Assembly: GCA_019058245.1 (NCBI GenBank) | Contig: JAHPZJ010000028.1 | Coordinates: 124,001 to 188,000 of the forward strand | From: Promethearchaeota archaeon | Lineage (GTDB): Archaea; Asgardarchaeota; Lokiarchaeia; Sigyniarchaeales; SOKP01 | Direction of reading: 5' to 3' | Length of the DNA stretch: 64,000 bases | Position numbers and translations under genes: made by a program | In this document: positions 27,239 through 36,798 of the stretch, one piece after another | Layout of the letters: each line of letters opens with the position of its first letter | Numbering within the stretch: the first letter of the stretch is position 1 | The notes under the pieces: generated by a model | Told to the model about the DNA's origin: nothing | What the model saw: only the letters and a program-made list of their open reading frames with translations | Databases searched by the model: none

Positions 27239-27454
27239 TTAATTTACATTAGTTAAAAATATTTTATTTGAAATATCGAATTTGTCCAGAATGATATGGG
27301 GTTTTTCATTAGACTTCTTAGACTTTAATGGAATTTTTAATTCAATTTTAAAATCCTCAATAAAATGATTTATAAAGATTTCTGAGGTCGATTTATCATA
27401 CTCTATAAAAACCTTCAATCTAAAATAGTCTTCTTTATAAGTCAATAATCTCAT
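27239..27454 (-). CDS. Small protein downstream of the Lrp-like regulator
   Basis: ATG at 27454 gives 71 residues starting MRLLTYKEDYFRLKVFIEYD. A longer version from 27520 would overlap the Lrp gene by 86 bases; the shorter one overlaps by 20 and is preferred. It has alternating hydrophobic and charged residues like a small beta-rich domain, no Cys and no membrane helix. The overlap implies co-transcription with the regulator. No family recognised. Confidence 0.45.
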   Translation of the reverse strand: MRLLTYKEDYFRLKVFIEYDKSTSEIFINHFIEDFKIELKIPLKSKKSNEKPHIILDKFDISNKIFLTNVN

Positions 27455-27956
27455 TCTTTTCCACCTTTTTGATACAATTACATGATCTAAAATAAAAGTC
27501 AACCGGGACGACGATTTCATTTATTATATCTGTTATAATATCTGTTTCAATTTCATTTACATTAGGATTATTTCTAAAATGAAAATTAACAATTTTATCT
27601 AAACCTTTCAATGTAGGATAAGCAATAATTATCATAAAATCTGAAATTCCACTTAATCTATATCCCTGGATCATATATGGACAGGATCCAATCATTTTTT
27701 TGATACTATTAGGATCTAATGATTGAAAACTTACCTTTGCTAAATAATAACCTGTGCTTTTTAGATTTAAACCTGCTTGAAATTGTAATATTCCCAATTT
27801 TTCAAGTTTTTTTATTCTCATTCCTACAGTTGGTTGACTCTTATTTATTCTTTGTGCAATTTGTGTATGGGTAGTAGTTGGATCTCTTTGGATAAAATCA
27901 ACAATTTTTTTATCAGTTTCATCTAAAATATATGTTTGGACAACCATAATGTTCAA
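27435..27956 (-). CDS. Lrp/AsnC-family transcriptional regulator
   Basis: The 173-residue protein has an N-terminal winged helix (LDETDKKIVDFIQRDPTTTH, then QIAQRINKSQPTVGMRIKKL) and a C-terminal RAM-like domain (residues about 65-140). An extra tail contains FYFRSCNCIKK, a Cys-x-Cys that could sense redox or metal, which is an inference. Lrp-type regulators act as dimers or octamers responding to amino acids. The gene is divergent from the ArsR-like gene across the 16-bp repeat array, which is a natural operator candidate. Confidence 0.88.
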   Translation of the reverse strand: MNIMVVQTYILDETDKKIVDFIQRDPTTTHTQIAQRINKSQPTVGMRIKKLEKLGILQFQAGLNLKSTGYYLAKVSFQSLDPNSIKKMIGSCPYMIQGYRLSGISDFMIIIAYPTLKGLDKIVNFHFRNNPNVNEIETDIITDIINEIVVPVDFYFRSCNCIKKVEKNEIIDL

Positions 27957-28025
27957 CTCATCTTCTTTTTGTTAGTTTTAAAGATTTTTTTTGTATCCAT
28001 TTTTCTAATCTTATTATAAAATAAT

Positions 28026-28073
28026 AATATTGCGATATTTAAATATTGCGATTTTGAAATATTATGATATTCC
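28026..28073. promoter_or_regulatory. Three 16-bp direct repeats, candidate operator
   Basis: Repeats of the form AATATTGCGATATT begin at 28026, 28042 and 28058 with exact 16-base spacing. The third is degenerate (AATATTATGATATT). The first copy is itself an inverted repeat, AATAT-TGCG-ATATT. It lies between the divergent Lrp-like and ArsR-like genes, about 70 bases before the former. A protein binding one helical face at 1.5-turn spacing is a reasonable reading. Confidence 0.6.
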
Positions 28074-28186
28074 AAATTCATTATATTTAAATTTATAAAG
28101 GATCTTATTTATATTGATAATACTCTGTCTATATTTGAGCCTCATTTAAATCATTAAGATAGAGAAAAATTAGTATATGGGGAATA

Positions 28187-28528
28187 ATGGGAATGGATGA
28201 ATTAACAGAAGCTACATCAGAATTTTTAAAAATATTAAGTGATCCTTATAAATTAGAAATTATTAAATTTCTAAAAAATGGAGAAAAAACATCAAAAGAC
28301 ATCGAAGATGTTTTAAACATTAGCCAATCTTACACATCTCAACTATTAAAACAATTAGTAAAAGCAAATATTATATCTCATAAACGAAATAAAAGTATTA
28401 AATACTACTTTATAAAAACAATTAATATTTTCAGAGTAATTTCTGCTGTTAATTCAATTGTTATTGAGTTACATAAAAATAAGTTTCAAAAATTAATTGA
28501 TTCAGATAATATTGAAAAATTAAAATAG
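28187..28528 (+). CDS. ArsR-family winged-helix regulator
   Basis: The 113-residue protein has the ArsR fold: LKILSDPYKLEIIKFLKNGE (helices 1-2), KDIEDVLNISQSYTSQLLKQL (recognition helix) and the wing ISHKRNKSIKYYFI. It has no Cys metal motif, so it is not a classical arsenic or cadmium sensor. It precedes the Rag-like GTPase by 40 bases on the same strand, so both may be one transcript. The start is ATG 28187 or 28193. Confidence 0.87.
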   Translation: MGMDELTEATSEFLKILSDPYKLEIIKFLKNGEKTSKDIEDVLNISQSYTSQLLKQLVKANIISHKRNKSIKYYFIKTINIFRVISAVNSIVIELHKNKFQKLIDSDNIEKLK

Positions 28529-28568
28529 CTAAAAAGGCTTTAAGGTATACAGTTTTTATTATTCGATT

Positions 28569-29111
28569 ATGTCTATAATCAATAAATCAAAAGAGAGGAA
28601 AATTCTAGTATTAGGATTAGAAAAAAGTGGTAAAACTACTATTATCTTAAATTTTATTGGAAAATTTATTTTATCTGATTATATCTCTTTAGAGGAAACA
28701 CATAATCCCAATATTATTAAATTAGAAAAAGATGGTTCAAAATTTACTATTTGGGATTTTAATGGTAAAGAAATTTATCGAAATGAATTTTTAAAGAATT
28801 TTAACGATTATATTACTAATACAAAAGAAATTTTTTACGTTATTGATATACAAGATATGAAGAGTTATGATTTGACATTTAATTTTTTACAACAAATTAT
28901 AGAAAAGCTGGAAAAATTTGCTATTAATGTAGAATTTACATTTTTTCTTCATAAATACGACCATAATTTTTTTAAACGGTTTCCAGACATTAGTAATGAA
29001 AGAATAGAACGTTTTATAGAAAGAATTAAAAACGTCATTCCTCCAGACGTTTTTTATGAAATTTTTAAAACAACAATTTATACAGTTTTAGATAAAACTC
29101 ATGTTTATTAA
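28569..29111 (+). CDS. Rag/Gtr/Arf-like small GTPase
   Basis: The 180-residue protein has a P-loop GLEKSGKT (residues 16-23), switch II WDFNGKE (62-68, the WDxxG form of Arf and Rag), a strand EIFYVIDIQD, and G4 HKYD (128-131). HKxD instead of NKxD is typical of eukaryotic Rag/Gtr GTPases. A C-terminal prenylation or N-terminal Gly myristoylation signal is absent, so it is probably soluble. Asgard genomes are known to encode many such GTPases. It follows an ArsR-like regulator. Partner roadblock-domain proteins are not in this window. Confidence 0.82.
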   Translation: MSIINKSKERKILVLGLEKSGKTTIILNFIGKFILSDYISLEETHNPNIIKLEKDGSKFTIWDFNGKEIYRNEFLKNFNDYITNTKEIFYVIDIQDMKSYDLTFNFLQQIIEKLEKFAINVEFTFFLHKYDHNFFKRFPDISNERIERFIERIKNVIPPDVFYEIFKTTIYTVLDKTHVY

Positions 29112-29212
29112 AAGGGATAATGATCTTTTAAAGCTAATCGTTAAGGATTGCAATTTTGAAACATATACACCAATTTTTCAGTTTTACGTATTATATTATT
29201 TTTATAAACTTT

Positions 29213-29848
29213 TTATTCGTAATGCAAAATCCTAATGATCTCTGCAATATGATGGATTTTATCAATAAATTGTTCTAATGTAATAACAGTATCTCGAATT
29301 ACCAACAGATTTCTAATGTTTAAATCTTTATCTTTATAAAGATAATTTAAAAATTGATGAAATATTATATCTATTGAGTTAGCAAGCTCATGGATCTTAT
29401 TAATATTGTAATTTACCATATTGGGGTTTACTAAAAGCAATTTAATTGATTCTTTTAATAATTCTACCATTTGCAATATTGTATTAATTGATTTATGATA
29501 CAGTTCTTTCATTTCAGGTGTTACATCATTCAAATCTATGTACATTAATAGATCGACAAACTTTAAAGCTAAGTACGATAGGTTATCCATTTTCAGAATT
29601 AATGTAATAAATTCACCTGAACCTAGATTTGTAACTTCAGAAAAATTCTCTATTGTTTGATTTTTTATTGAATCTGCTTCTTCAATATCAAATTTCAATT
29701 TATTTAACTTTTTTTCTAGTATTTCTTTATTAATTTTTGAATTTTTCGCCCAAGCAATATAAAATACACCCATATCGCTAATAATCGAATAAACAACTCT
29801 TGAGTGATTAACAAGCATTTCGATTATCTCTTTTTTGACTTTTTCCAT
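29213..29848 (-). CDS. PhoU-like / DUF47 protein (second copy)
   Basis: The 211-residue paralogue of 16333-16971 has the same start (EKVKKEIIEMLVNHSRVVYS), EEADSIKNQTIENFSE in the middle, and the ending TLEQFIDKIHHIAEIIRILHY. It lies 65 bases downstream of the membrane pyrophosphatase on the same strand and is probably co-transcribed. Since the pyrophosphatase releases phosphate, a role in phosphate sensing or handling is plausible but inferred. Several acidic positions differ from the first copy. Confidence 0.8.
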   Translation of the reverse strand: MEKVKKEIIEMLVNHSRVVYSIISDMGVFYIAWAKNSKINKEILEKKLNKLKFDIEEADSIKNQTIENFSEVTNLGSGEFITLILKMDNLSYLALKFVDLLMYIDLNDVTPEMKELYHKSINTILQMVELLKESIKLLLVNPNMVNYNINKIHELANSIDIIFHQFLNYLYKDKDLNIRNLLVIRDTVITLEQFIDKIHHIAEIIRILHYE

Positions 29849-29913
29849 AATATCATTTCATCATTCATATATATTTTTAAAATTCATTTTATCTTTTTAA
29901 TAGAAAAATTGTT

Positions 29914-32010
29914 TTATAAAATTATTAATGCTCCAAAAGCAATGAAGATAGGAGCAAAAGCTATTGAAACCGTATTTATTACTTTGACAAGAATATGTAG
30001 GGATGGACCTGCCGTATCTTTTAAAGGATCACCGAATGTGTCTCCGACAATTGAAGCTTTATGCGCTACGGAACCTTTTCCCCCTAAGATTCCTCCTTCG
30101 ATTGCTTTTTTAGTATTGTCAAGAGCTCCTCCACCGGTATTTAAAACAAATCCTAAAATTATACCTGATATAGTGCCAGATATTATAAATGCAGCTAACG
30201 CGACAGGACCAAATAAAAAACCAAGAATAATAGGAGTTAAAGTAGGTAATAATGCAGGAACTATCATTTGCTTTAAAGCTACTTTAGTACCAGTATCAAT
30301 ACATTTCTCATAATCTGGTAATGATTTATTTTCAAGTATTCCTGGTTCTTCTTCAAATTGTCGTTGGATCTCTTTAATCATTCCATATGCTGCCACCCCT
30401 GCTGACCTAATTGCTAATGCAGAAAAAATAAAAGGAATCACTGCTCCGATTAGTAATGCACATAATATTACAGGATGATAAATATTAACATCAATAGTTT
30501 TAATTTCTTCTAAATAAGCTTCAAATAATATTATAGCAGATAATGCAGCGCAAGTAATACCAAATCCTTTTGCTAATGCTTTGGTTGTATTGCCTACAGC
30601 ATCTAACCTATCTAAGTTATATCGTACTTTTTCTCCTTGATGTGACATTTCTGCTATTCCAGCAGCATTATCAGATACGGGTCCAAAACCATCAAACGCC
30701 AATATTATAGTTGTAATTGATAATAATCCCATTGTTGCGACAGTTATCCCAAATACTCCTCCTAAATATGGATTAAAATTGTTCACTATCCCATATTGTT
30801 CACCAAGAAGAAATGTTATAATAATTGCTATAACAAATGAGATTACTGGAATTGTGGGAGATTCTAAACCTAAAGAAAAACCACTTATTACATTTGTAGC
30901 CGCACCAGTTTCAGAACTTTTTATAACATGTTTTACTGGTCTATATCTTGAGGATGTATAATAATCAACCAGAAAATAAGTTGATAATCCTAATGCTATT
31001 CCTAAAACGGAACAAATGAATAAATATTGCCAACCTGTTTGAAAGCAAATCAGTGTTAATATTAAGAAAATAAGTATATTAAATATTGCTGAAGCAGTAA
31101 GACTTCTTGCAAATGCCGCAATCGGAGATTTATCTTTTTCTTTAATCTTTACAAAATATCCACTTATCATACCAGTAACATTACCTAAAGCTCTTGAGAT
31201 TAAGGAAAAAATAATGAATAACGGATTATTTGTAATTGCACTTAAAGCTGCCCCAATCATCATTGCTGCAATGTTATTTGCTGAAGAAGATTCATAGAGA
31301 TCTGCCCCTCTACCTGCACAATCTCCAACATTATCGCCAACATTGTCGGCTATAGCTGCGGGATTCCTTATATCATCCTCGGGTAATCCATATTCTAATT
31401 TTCCTACTAAATCAGCTCCAATATCTGCTCCTTTTGTATATATCCCACCCCCTAATTGAGCAAAGAGAGCCGAAAAAGATGCTCCAAAAGCAAAACCAAC
31501 AATATTTTGAATATTGAAATTAGACAATAGGTATAAAATGCTAATTCCTAATAAAGAAATAGAAATTACTGAAACTCCAATTACCATTCCAGCATTAAAT
31601 CCTATTTTTAAAGCGCTATTCAGGTCCTTTTTACAAGCTTGTGTTACTTTTACATTTGATAAAGTTGATACAATCATACTGATATAACTTGCTATTAAAG
31701 ATGTTATTGCCCCAATTATAAATGATACCGCTAATGGTATATTAAAAATAAAAAGTAAGCCAGAAATAATTATTAAGACTATACTAATAGTTTTAAATTG
31801 CCTTTTTAGATAAGCATTAGATCCTAATTTGATTAAATCGTGTATTTTTACCATTTCTTCTGTTCCATTTTCTAAATTTGACAACTTTTTCATAAGCCAC
31901 ATTATATAAAATAATCCTAAAATGGACAATATAATTACTAAAACAAAAAATATCCAGTATAATGAAAGAAAATGGAAACTCACATTATTTACATTAAAGT
32001 CTACAGTCAT
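29914..32010 (-). CDS. hppA: Membrane-bound proton-translocating pyrophosphatase
   Basis: The 698-residue protein has about 16 membrane helices and the family motifs: GGGIYTKGADIGADLVGK, DDIRNPAAIADNVGDN, GDCAGRGADLYES and a C-terminal GDPLKDTAGPSLHILVK. GNTTKALAKGFG places Lys at the position that is Ala in K+-dependent enzymes, so it should be the K+-independent H+-pumping type. It couples pyrophosphate hydrolysis to ion export. It is transcribed with the PhoU-like gene and convergent with the GTPase. Confidence 0.95.
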   Translation of the reverse strand: MTVDFNVNNVSFHFLSLYWIFFVLVIILSILGLFYIMWLMKKLSNLENGTEEMVKIHDLIKLGSNAYLKRQFKTISIVLIIISGLLFIFNIPLAVSFIIGAITSLIASYISMIVSTLSNVKVTQACKKDLNSALKIGFNAGMVIGVSVISISLLGISILYLLSNFNIQNIVGFAFGASFSALFAQLGGGIYTKGADIGADLVGKLEYGLPEDDIRNPAAIADNVGDNVGDCAGRGADLYESSSANNIAAMMIGAALSAITNNPLFIIFSLISRALGNVTGMISGYFVKIKEKDKSPIAAFARSLTASAIFNILIFLILTLICFQTGWQYLFICSVLGIALGLSTYFLVDYYTSSRYRPVKHVIKSSETGAATNVISGFSLGLESPTIPVISFVIAIIITFLLGEQYGIVNNFNPYLGGVFGITVATMGLLSITTIILAFDGFGPVSDNAAGIAEMSHQGEKVRYNLDRLDAVGNTTKALAKGFGITCAALSAIILFEAYLEEIKTIDVNIYHPVILCALLIGAVIPFIFSALAIRSAGVAAYGMIKEIQRQFEEEPGILENKSLPDYEKCIDTGTKVALKQMIVPALLPTLTPIILGFLFGPVALAAFIISGTISGIILGFVLNTGGGALDNTKKAIEGGILGGKGSVAHKASIVGDTFGDPLKDTAGPSLHILVKVINTVSIAFAPIFIAFGALIIL

Positions 32011-32304
32011 CTTTTACAATATTCTCGAATTTAGTTTTATTCTTATTCAGATAATTGCCTTTATAAAGCTATGTATAAAATTTTTAAAATCAAATTACTC
32101 TAATAATTAGTAATATATTTTTGATAGAAAAGTCGTCTTAGAGCATCTAAATGATTAATAGTAAAAAATAAGGTTAAAGACCTAATTTTTAAAATCAGTT
32201 GAATAAAATTTCAAAAAACTAATTTTTTTTAAGGCATATCCTTATAACACTAAAAACAATAATAATCATTATAATTTTAACACTTACCAAGGTGTAATTT
32301 AAAA

Positions 32305-34014
32305 ATGAATGATGATGAAAAAGATCAAGAGATTGCATATTTTTCTATGGAAATTGCTTTAGAGAGTAGTTTCCCTATTTATTCTGGAGGTTTGGGAATT
32401 TTGGCAGGAGATACCCTTCGATCTGCTGCAGATATGGGATTACCTATGATAGCTATCACATTGACATACGATGCAGGATACTTCTATCAACAAATTGGCT
32501 CAAATGGAGAACAAATCGAAAAAGAAATGGAATGGGATTTTAGTAATGATTTTAAAAAAATTGACCAACAAGTAACTCTCGAACTACAAGATAAATTAAT
32601 TAAGGTTGAATCCTGGAGTTATGAAGTTATAGGGAGAAATGGGCATAAAATAACAGTCTTATTATTGGATACTGATCTTAATGAAAATGAACCTTGGCAA
32701 AGAAATTTAACACATATGTTATATGATGCGAATCCATTTCAACGAATAGCTCAAGAGATGATTCTTGGTATTTGTGGGTATAGAATGTTAGAAAAATTAG
32801 GATATGATAACATTAAAACCTATCATCTAAATGAAGGACACGCTGCTTTTTTAATCTTTGAACTTCTAAAAAAGTATAAAAATCTAGAAGAAGTAAAGAG
32901 ACATTGTGTATTTACAACTCATACTCCAGTAAAAGCGGGACTTGAGGAATTTGATTACAATTTGGTAAATGATGTATTTCGAAATCGTATACCAGATCAA
33001 ATCCATGAATTTGGAGGAAAAAACAAACTAAATATGACTATTCTAGCTTTAAATGCCAGTGGTTATATTAATGCTGTTTCAAAAAAACACTCTGAAATCT
33101 CAAAAAAAATGTTTCCAAACTATGAAATTAATCATATTACAAATGGAATTCATGTAGGATATTGGTTATCTCCATATATGAGAGATTTTTTAAATGAAGA
33201 ATTAACTCGAGATTGGCATCATAATATAAAACTTTTTGAGAACGCTTTGAATTTAGATAGCTATGAGTTATGGAGAGTACATAATAAAGCAAAAAGAAAT
33301 CTTATTGAATATGAGAATTCACATTCCTGGATTTTATTTGATAAAAATTTATTGACAATTGGTTTTTGTAGGAGAATTGCTGAATACAAGCGGCCTCTAT
33401 TAATTTTTAATGACCTTGAACGTTTAGCCAAAATTATCAAGAAAAAAGCACAACTAATTTTTGCTGGAAAAGCACATCCAGCAGATCTACAATCTAAAGA
33501 TTATATAAGAAAGATTCATGAATATAGTGATTATTTATGGAATTCATACGGTATAGGTCTTATATTTTTAGAAAATTATGAGATTTCACTAGCAAAATCA
33601 TTAGTGAGTGGAGTTGATTTATGGTTAAATAATCCTAGACGATATTTAGAGGCAAGTGGGACAAGTGGTATGAAAGCATCAATTAATGGTGTACTTAATT
33701 TTTCTACCTTAGACGGATGGTGGATAGAGGGTTATTTTATGTCTGATAAGAAAGCAGGATGGGCAATAGGTCCTGAACCATCTGATCCAAAAGCACAAAT
33801 TGCAGATGATTCTATAGATGTTGAAGATATGTATAATAAATTAGAAAGTGAAATAATACCTCTATTTTATCATAGTAGAGATGAATGGCAAGAAAGAATG
33901 AAATATGCAATTAGGTTGGGTGCATATTTTAATACAAATCGTATGATGGAAGAATATGCTTTGAAATCTTATAATTTGATAAAGCAGCGAATATGGAAAA
34001 GTAAAATTGATTAA
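32305..34014 (+). CDS. Alpha-glucan phosphorylase (GT35, short type)
   Basis: The 569-residue protein begins with EIAYFSMEIALESSFPIYSG and GLGILAGDTLRSAADMG and continues through HLNEGHAAFL, TTHTPVKAGLEEF, ITNGIHVGYW and GTSGMKASINGVLNFS. The Lys in the last motif binds pyridoxal phosphate. The short length fits the archaeal/bacterial alpha-glucan phosphorylase group (TIGR02094). It releases glucose 1-phosphate from glycogen-like glucan. AAGGTG at 32289-32294 is a fair ribosome-binding site. Substrate supply links it to the trehalose and GH13 genes 10-17 kb downstream. Confidence 0.93.
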   Translation: MNDDEKDQEIAYFSMEIALESSFPIYSGGLGILAGDTLRSAADMGLPMIAITLTYDAGYFYQQIGSNGEQIEKEMEWDFSNDFKKIDQQVTLELQDKLIKVESWSYEVIGRNGHKITVLLLDTDLNENEPWQRNLTHMLYDANPFQRIAQEMILGICGYRMLEKLGYDNIKTYHLNEGHAAFLIFELLKKYKNLEEVKRHCVFTTHTPVKAGLEEFDYNLVNDVFRNRIPDQIHEFGGKNKLNMTILALNASGYINAVSKKHSEISKKMFPNYEINHITNGIHVGYWLSPYMRDFLNEELTRDWHHNIKLFENALNLDSYELWRVHNKAKRNLIEYENSHSWILFDKNLLTIGFCRRIAEYKRPLLIFNDLERLAKIIKKKAQLIFAGKAHPADLQSKDYIRKIHEYSDYLWNSYGIGLIFLENYEISLAKSLVSGVDLWLNNPRRYLEASGTSGMKASINGVLNFSTLDGWWIEGYFMSDKKAGWAIGPEPSDPKAQIADDSIDVEDMYNKLESEIIPLFYHSRDEWQERMKYAIRLGAYFNTNRMMEEYALKSYNLIKQRIWKSKID

Positions 34015-34207
34015 TTGACTAAAAAAGTAATGGAATTTCTATTAAAAAGAAAAATACGCAGAATCTTAATAGAAGAATTATAGAATCTTTTCAATTAAAT
34101 TTTAATTTATAAAAATAATAGAATATCTTTAAGAATCAGATTTTTTTACTATTTTATAAATTTTATAAATATCTTTTGAAAAAAGATGAACAATTAAAAT
34201 TAATAGA

Positions 34208-36691
34208 ATGAATAACATGACAATGGAAATATTGACTTCTGAAGAAGCAAAAAGTATGAGTATAGATGATATATATTCAAAACTCTCCACAAATGATAGA
34301 GGACTCAGTGAAACTAATGTTAGAAATAGATTAGAAAAATATGGTTATAATGAAATTCCTGAGAAAAAAGTTCGTCCATGGGTTAAATTTCTTAAAAATT
34401 TTTGGGGTCCTATTCCCTGGATGATTGAGGTTGCTGCCATACTTTCTATTATAATACAAGAATGGGATGACTTTGCTATAATTCTTGCGATGCTTTTTAT
34501 TAATAGTATTGTCCGTTTTTGGGAAGAAAATAAAGCAGATAATGCAATAGAATTATTAAAAGAAAAGCTAGCTCTAAAAGCTAAAGTTCTTCGAGATGGA
34601 AAATGGATTGAATTAGAAGCAAAAGAATTAGTTCCAGGAGATATAGTGCATCTGAGGTTGGGAGATATTATACCTGCAGATGTAAAATTGATCGATGGAG
34701 AATATCTCACAGTAGATGAATCTGTTTTAACAGGTGAATCATTGCCAGTTGATAAAAAAATTTCAGATATGGGATATCAAGGGGCGATTATTCAACAAGG
34801 AGAAATGGATGGAGTGGTTATTGGAACAGGATTAAATACTTTTTTTGGAAAAACAACAAAATTAGTTGAAGAGGCAAAAACGGGGAGTCATTTTCAACAA
34901 GCTATTATTAAGATTGGTAATTATCTTATAATTATCGCAGTTATACTTGTAGCAATAGTCTTGGTTGTTGGAATTGTTAGAGCTGAAAGTTTTTTAGTTT
35001 TACTCCAATTTGCACTAGTTTTAGTAGTAGCGGCAATACCTGTAGCTTTACCTGCTGTTATGATGGTCTCAATGGCCGTAGGAGCTATGGAGTTAGCTAA
35101 AAAGAAAGCGATAGTAAGCAAATTGCTTTCAATTGAAGAAGCAGCTAGTGTTGATGTTCTATGCAGCGATAAAACAGGAACTCTTACAAAAAATCAAATA
35201 TCTATAGCTAAAATCATACCATTTAATAATTATTCTGAAAACGATGTAATCCTTTATGGAGGATTAGCATCAAAAGAAGAAAGTAGAGATCCAATTGATG
35301 ACGCATTTTTTGATAAAATAAAGGAGAATATCGGAATTAATTCCATTTTTTCAAATTTTCATTTAATGACCTTCAAACCTTTTAATCCAGTTGAAAAAAG
35401 AACTGAAGCAAAAATTCAAAATAAAAACAATAAAGTAATTCTAGTTTCAAAAGGTGCAATTCAAGTTATTTTATCCTTAGTAAAAGGAGATCAATCCCTT
35501 CAAAACAGAGTTAATAACCTGGGTAAAGATTTTGCATCAGAGGGATATCGAGCACTAGGTGTAGCAATCTCTAAAGATGAAAGTACATGGGAATATATTG
35601 GAATTGTAGCACTTCACGATCCCCCAAGAGAAGATTCATTTGATACTATAAAAACGGCAAGATCATTAGGAATAAATGTTAAAATGGTAACCGGTGATCA
35701 TATAGAAATTGCAAAACAGATAGCAGGAAATTTAGGAATTGGAACCAATATTGTGGTATCTTCAGATATTATAGGTAAAGATGATCCTAAAACAATAAGT
35801 TTGGTTGAGAATGCTGATGGATTTGCAGAAGTATATCCTGAACATAAATATCATATTGTAGAGCTTTTACAAGATAAAGATCATGTTGTTGGAATGACGG
35901 GAGATGGGGTAAATGATGCTCCTGCTTTAAAAAAAGCAGATATTGGTATAGCTGTTTCTAATGCAACAGATGCCGCAAAATCCGCAGCTGATATAGTATT
36001 GACCGATCCAGGTATCTCAGTGATTATAAATGCCACAAAAGAAAGTCGATCGATATTTGAAAGAATGAAAAGTTATGCTGTATATAGAATCGCTGAAACT
36101 GTTCGAGTTCTTATTTTTTTAGTCCTCTCTATTACAATTTTTGCCTTTTACCCAATTACAGCTGTTATGATCGTGATCTTAGCATTATTAAATGATATAC
36201 CCATAATGACTATTGCTTTTGATAATACAAGAATAGCTCCAGAACCCGTTAGATGGAGAATGCAAAGAGTTTTGATTTTATCATCTGTTTTAGGCCTCGC
36301 TGGAGTTGCCTTCAGTTTTACTATATTAATTATCGGAAAATTTGTATTTCTACTTAGTACTGCGACTCTTCAGACATTTATATTCTTGAAATTAACAGTA
36401 GCGGGTCATATGACAATCTATCTGACTAGAACAGATGAAGATAACTTTTGGAAACGACCTTTTCCCTCAAAAATCCTCTTAATTGCCTGTGAATCAACTC
36501 AAGTGGTTGCTACAATAATTGCTGCTGTAGGTCTAGGTAATTTAATGTCACCAATCGGTTGGGCTTTGGCAGGCTTTATTTGGTTGTTTGCTTTTATTGC
36601 ATTTGTTGGCAATAACTTTCTAAAGGTTGGAACGTTAAAATTGTTGAATAGAAGATCTGCTAAAAAAAAAGATTTCAGACTAAAGAATTGA
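34208..36691 (+). CDS. P3A-type (plasma-membrane H+-ATPase-like) cation pump
   Basis: The 827-residue P-type ATPase has an N-terminal cation-ATPase domain, TGES at 175-178, IPVALP at 278-283, SDKTGTLTKN with the phosphorylated Asp321, and GDGVNDAPALKKADIGIAVS in the hinge. It has about ten membrane helices and few insertions, as in archaeal and fungal PMA1-type proton pumps (P3A). It lacks N-terminal heavy-metal domains and a long regulatory tail. Together with the A-ATPase and pyrophosphatase it is the third primary pump in the window. It is followed on the opposite strand by UspA. Confidence 0.92.
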   Translation: MNNMTMEILTSEEAKSMSIDDIYSKLSTNDRGLSETNVRNRLEKYGYNEIPEKKVRPWVKFLKNFWGPIPWMIEVAAILSIIIQEWDDFAIILAMLFINSIVRFWEENKADNAIELLKEKLALKAKVLRDGKWIELEAKELVPGDIVHLRLGDIIPADVKLIDGEYLTVDESVLTGESLPVDKKISDMGYQGAIIQQGEMDGVVIGTGLNTFFGKTTKLVEEAKTGSHFQQAIIKIGNYLIIIAVILVAIVLVVGIVRAESFLVLLQFALVLVVAAIPVALPAVMMVSMAVGAMELAKKKAIVSKLLSIEEAASVDVLCSDKTGTLTKNQISIAKIIPFNNYSENDVILYGGLASKEESRDPIDDAFFDKIKENIGINSIFSNFHLMTFKPFNPVEKRTEAKIQNKNNKVILVSKGAIQVILSLVKGDQSLQNRVNNLGKDFASEGYRALGVAISKDESTWEYIGIVALHDPPREDSFDTIKTARSLGINVKMVTGDHIEIAKQIAGNLGIGTNIVVSSDIIGKDDPKTISLVENADGFAEVYPEHKYHIVELLQDKDHVVGMTGDGVNDAPALKKADIGIAVSNATDAAKSAADIVLTDPGISVIINATKESRSIFERMKSYAVYRIAETVRVLIFLVLSITIFAFYPITAVMIVILALLNDIPIMTIAFDNTRIAPEPVRWRMQRVLILSSVLGLAGVAFSFTILIIGKFVFLLSTATLQTFIFLKLTVAGHMTIYLTRTDEDNFWKRPFPSKILLIACESTQVVATIIAAVGLGNLMSPIGWALAGFIWLFAFIAFVGNNFLKVGTLKLLNRRSAKKKDFRLKN

Positions 36692-36714
36692 AATTTAGAA
36701 ATTGAAATTTAGAG
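36687..36714 (+). repeat. 14-bp tandem duplication at a stop codon
   Basis: ATTGAAATTTAGAA is followed directly by ATTGAAATTTAGAG. The first copy contains the TGA stop of the P-type ATPase. It is a small slippage-type duplication with no evident function. Confidence 0.6.
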
Positions 36715-36798
36715 TTTAATAACACATTTCCTTTTTTTTTATGATTTTTAATCTAAATATGAACTAAATTAATTTTATCTAAAAAAAAAGTTGAAAAA

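Noticed and set aside
29804..30313. 169-residue plus-strand reading frame
   Set aside because: It overlaps the ends of the PhoU-like and pyrophosphatase genes on the other strand; the Pro/Thr-rich sequence is antisense of the conserved pyrophosphatase end.
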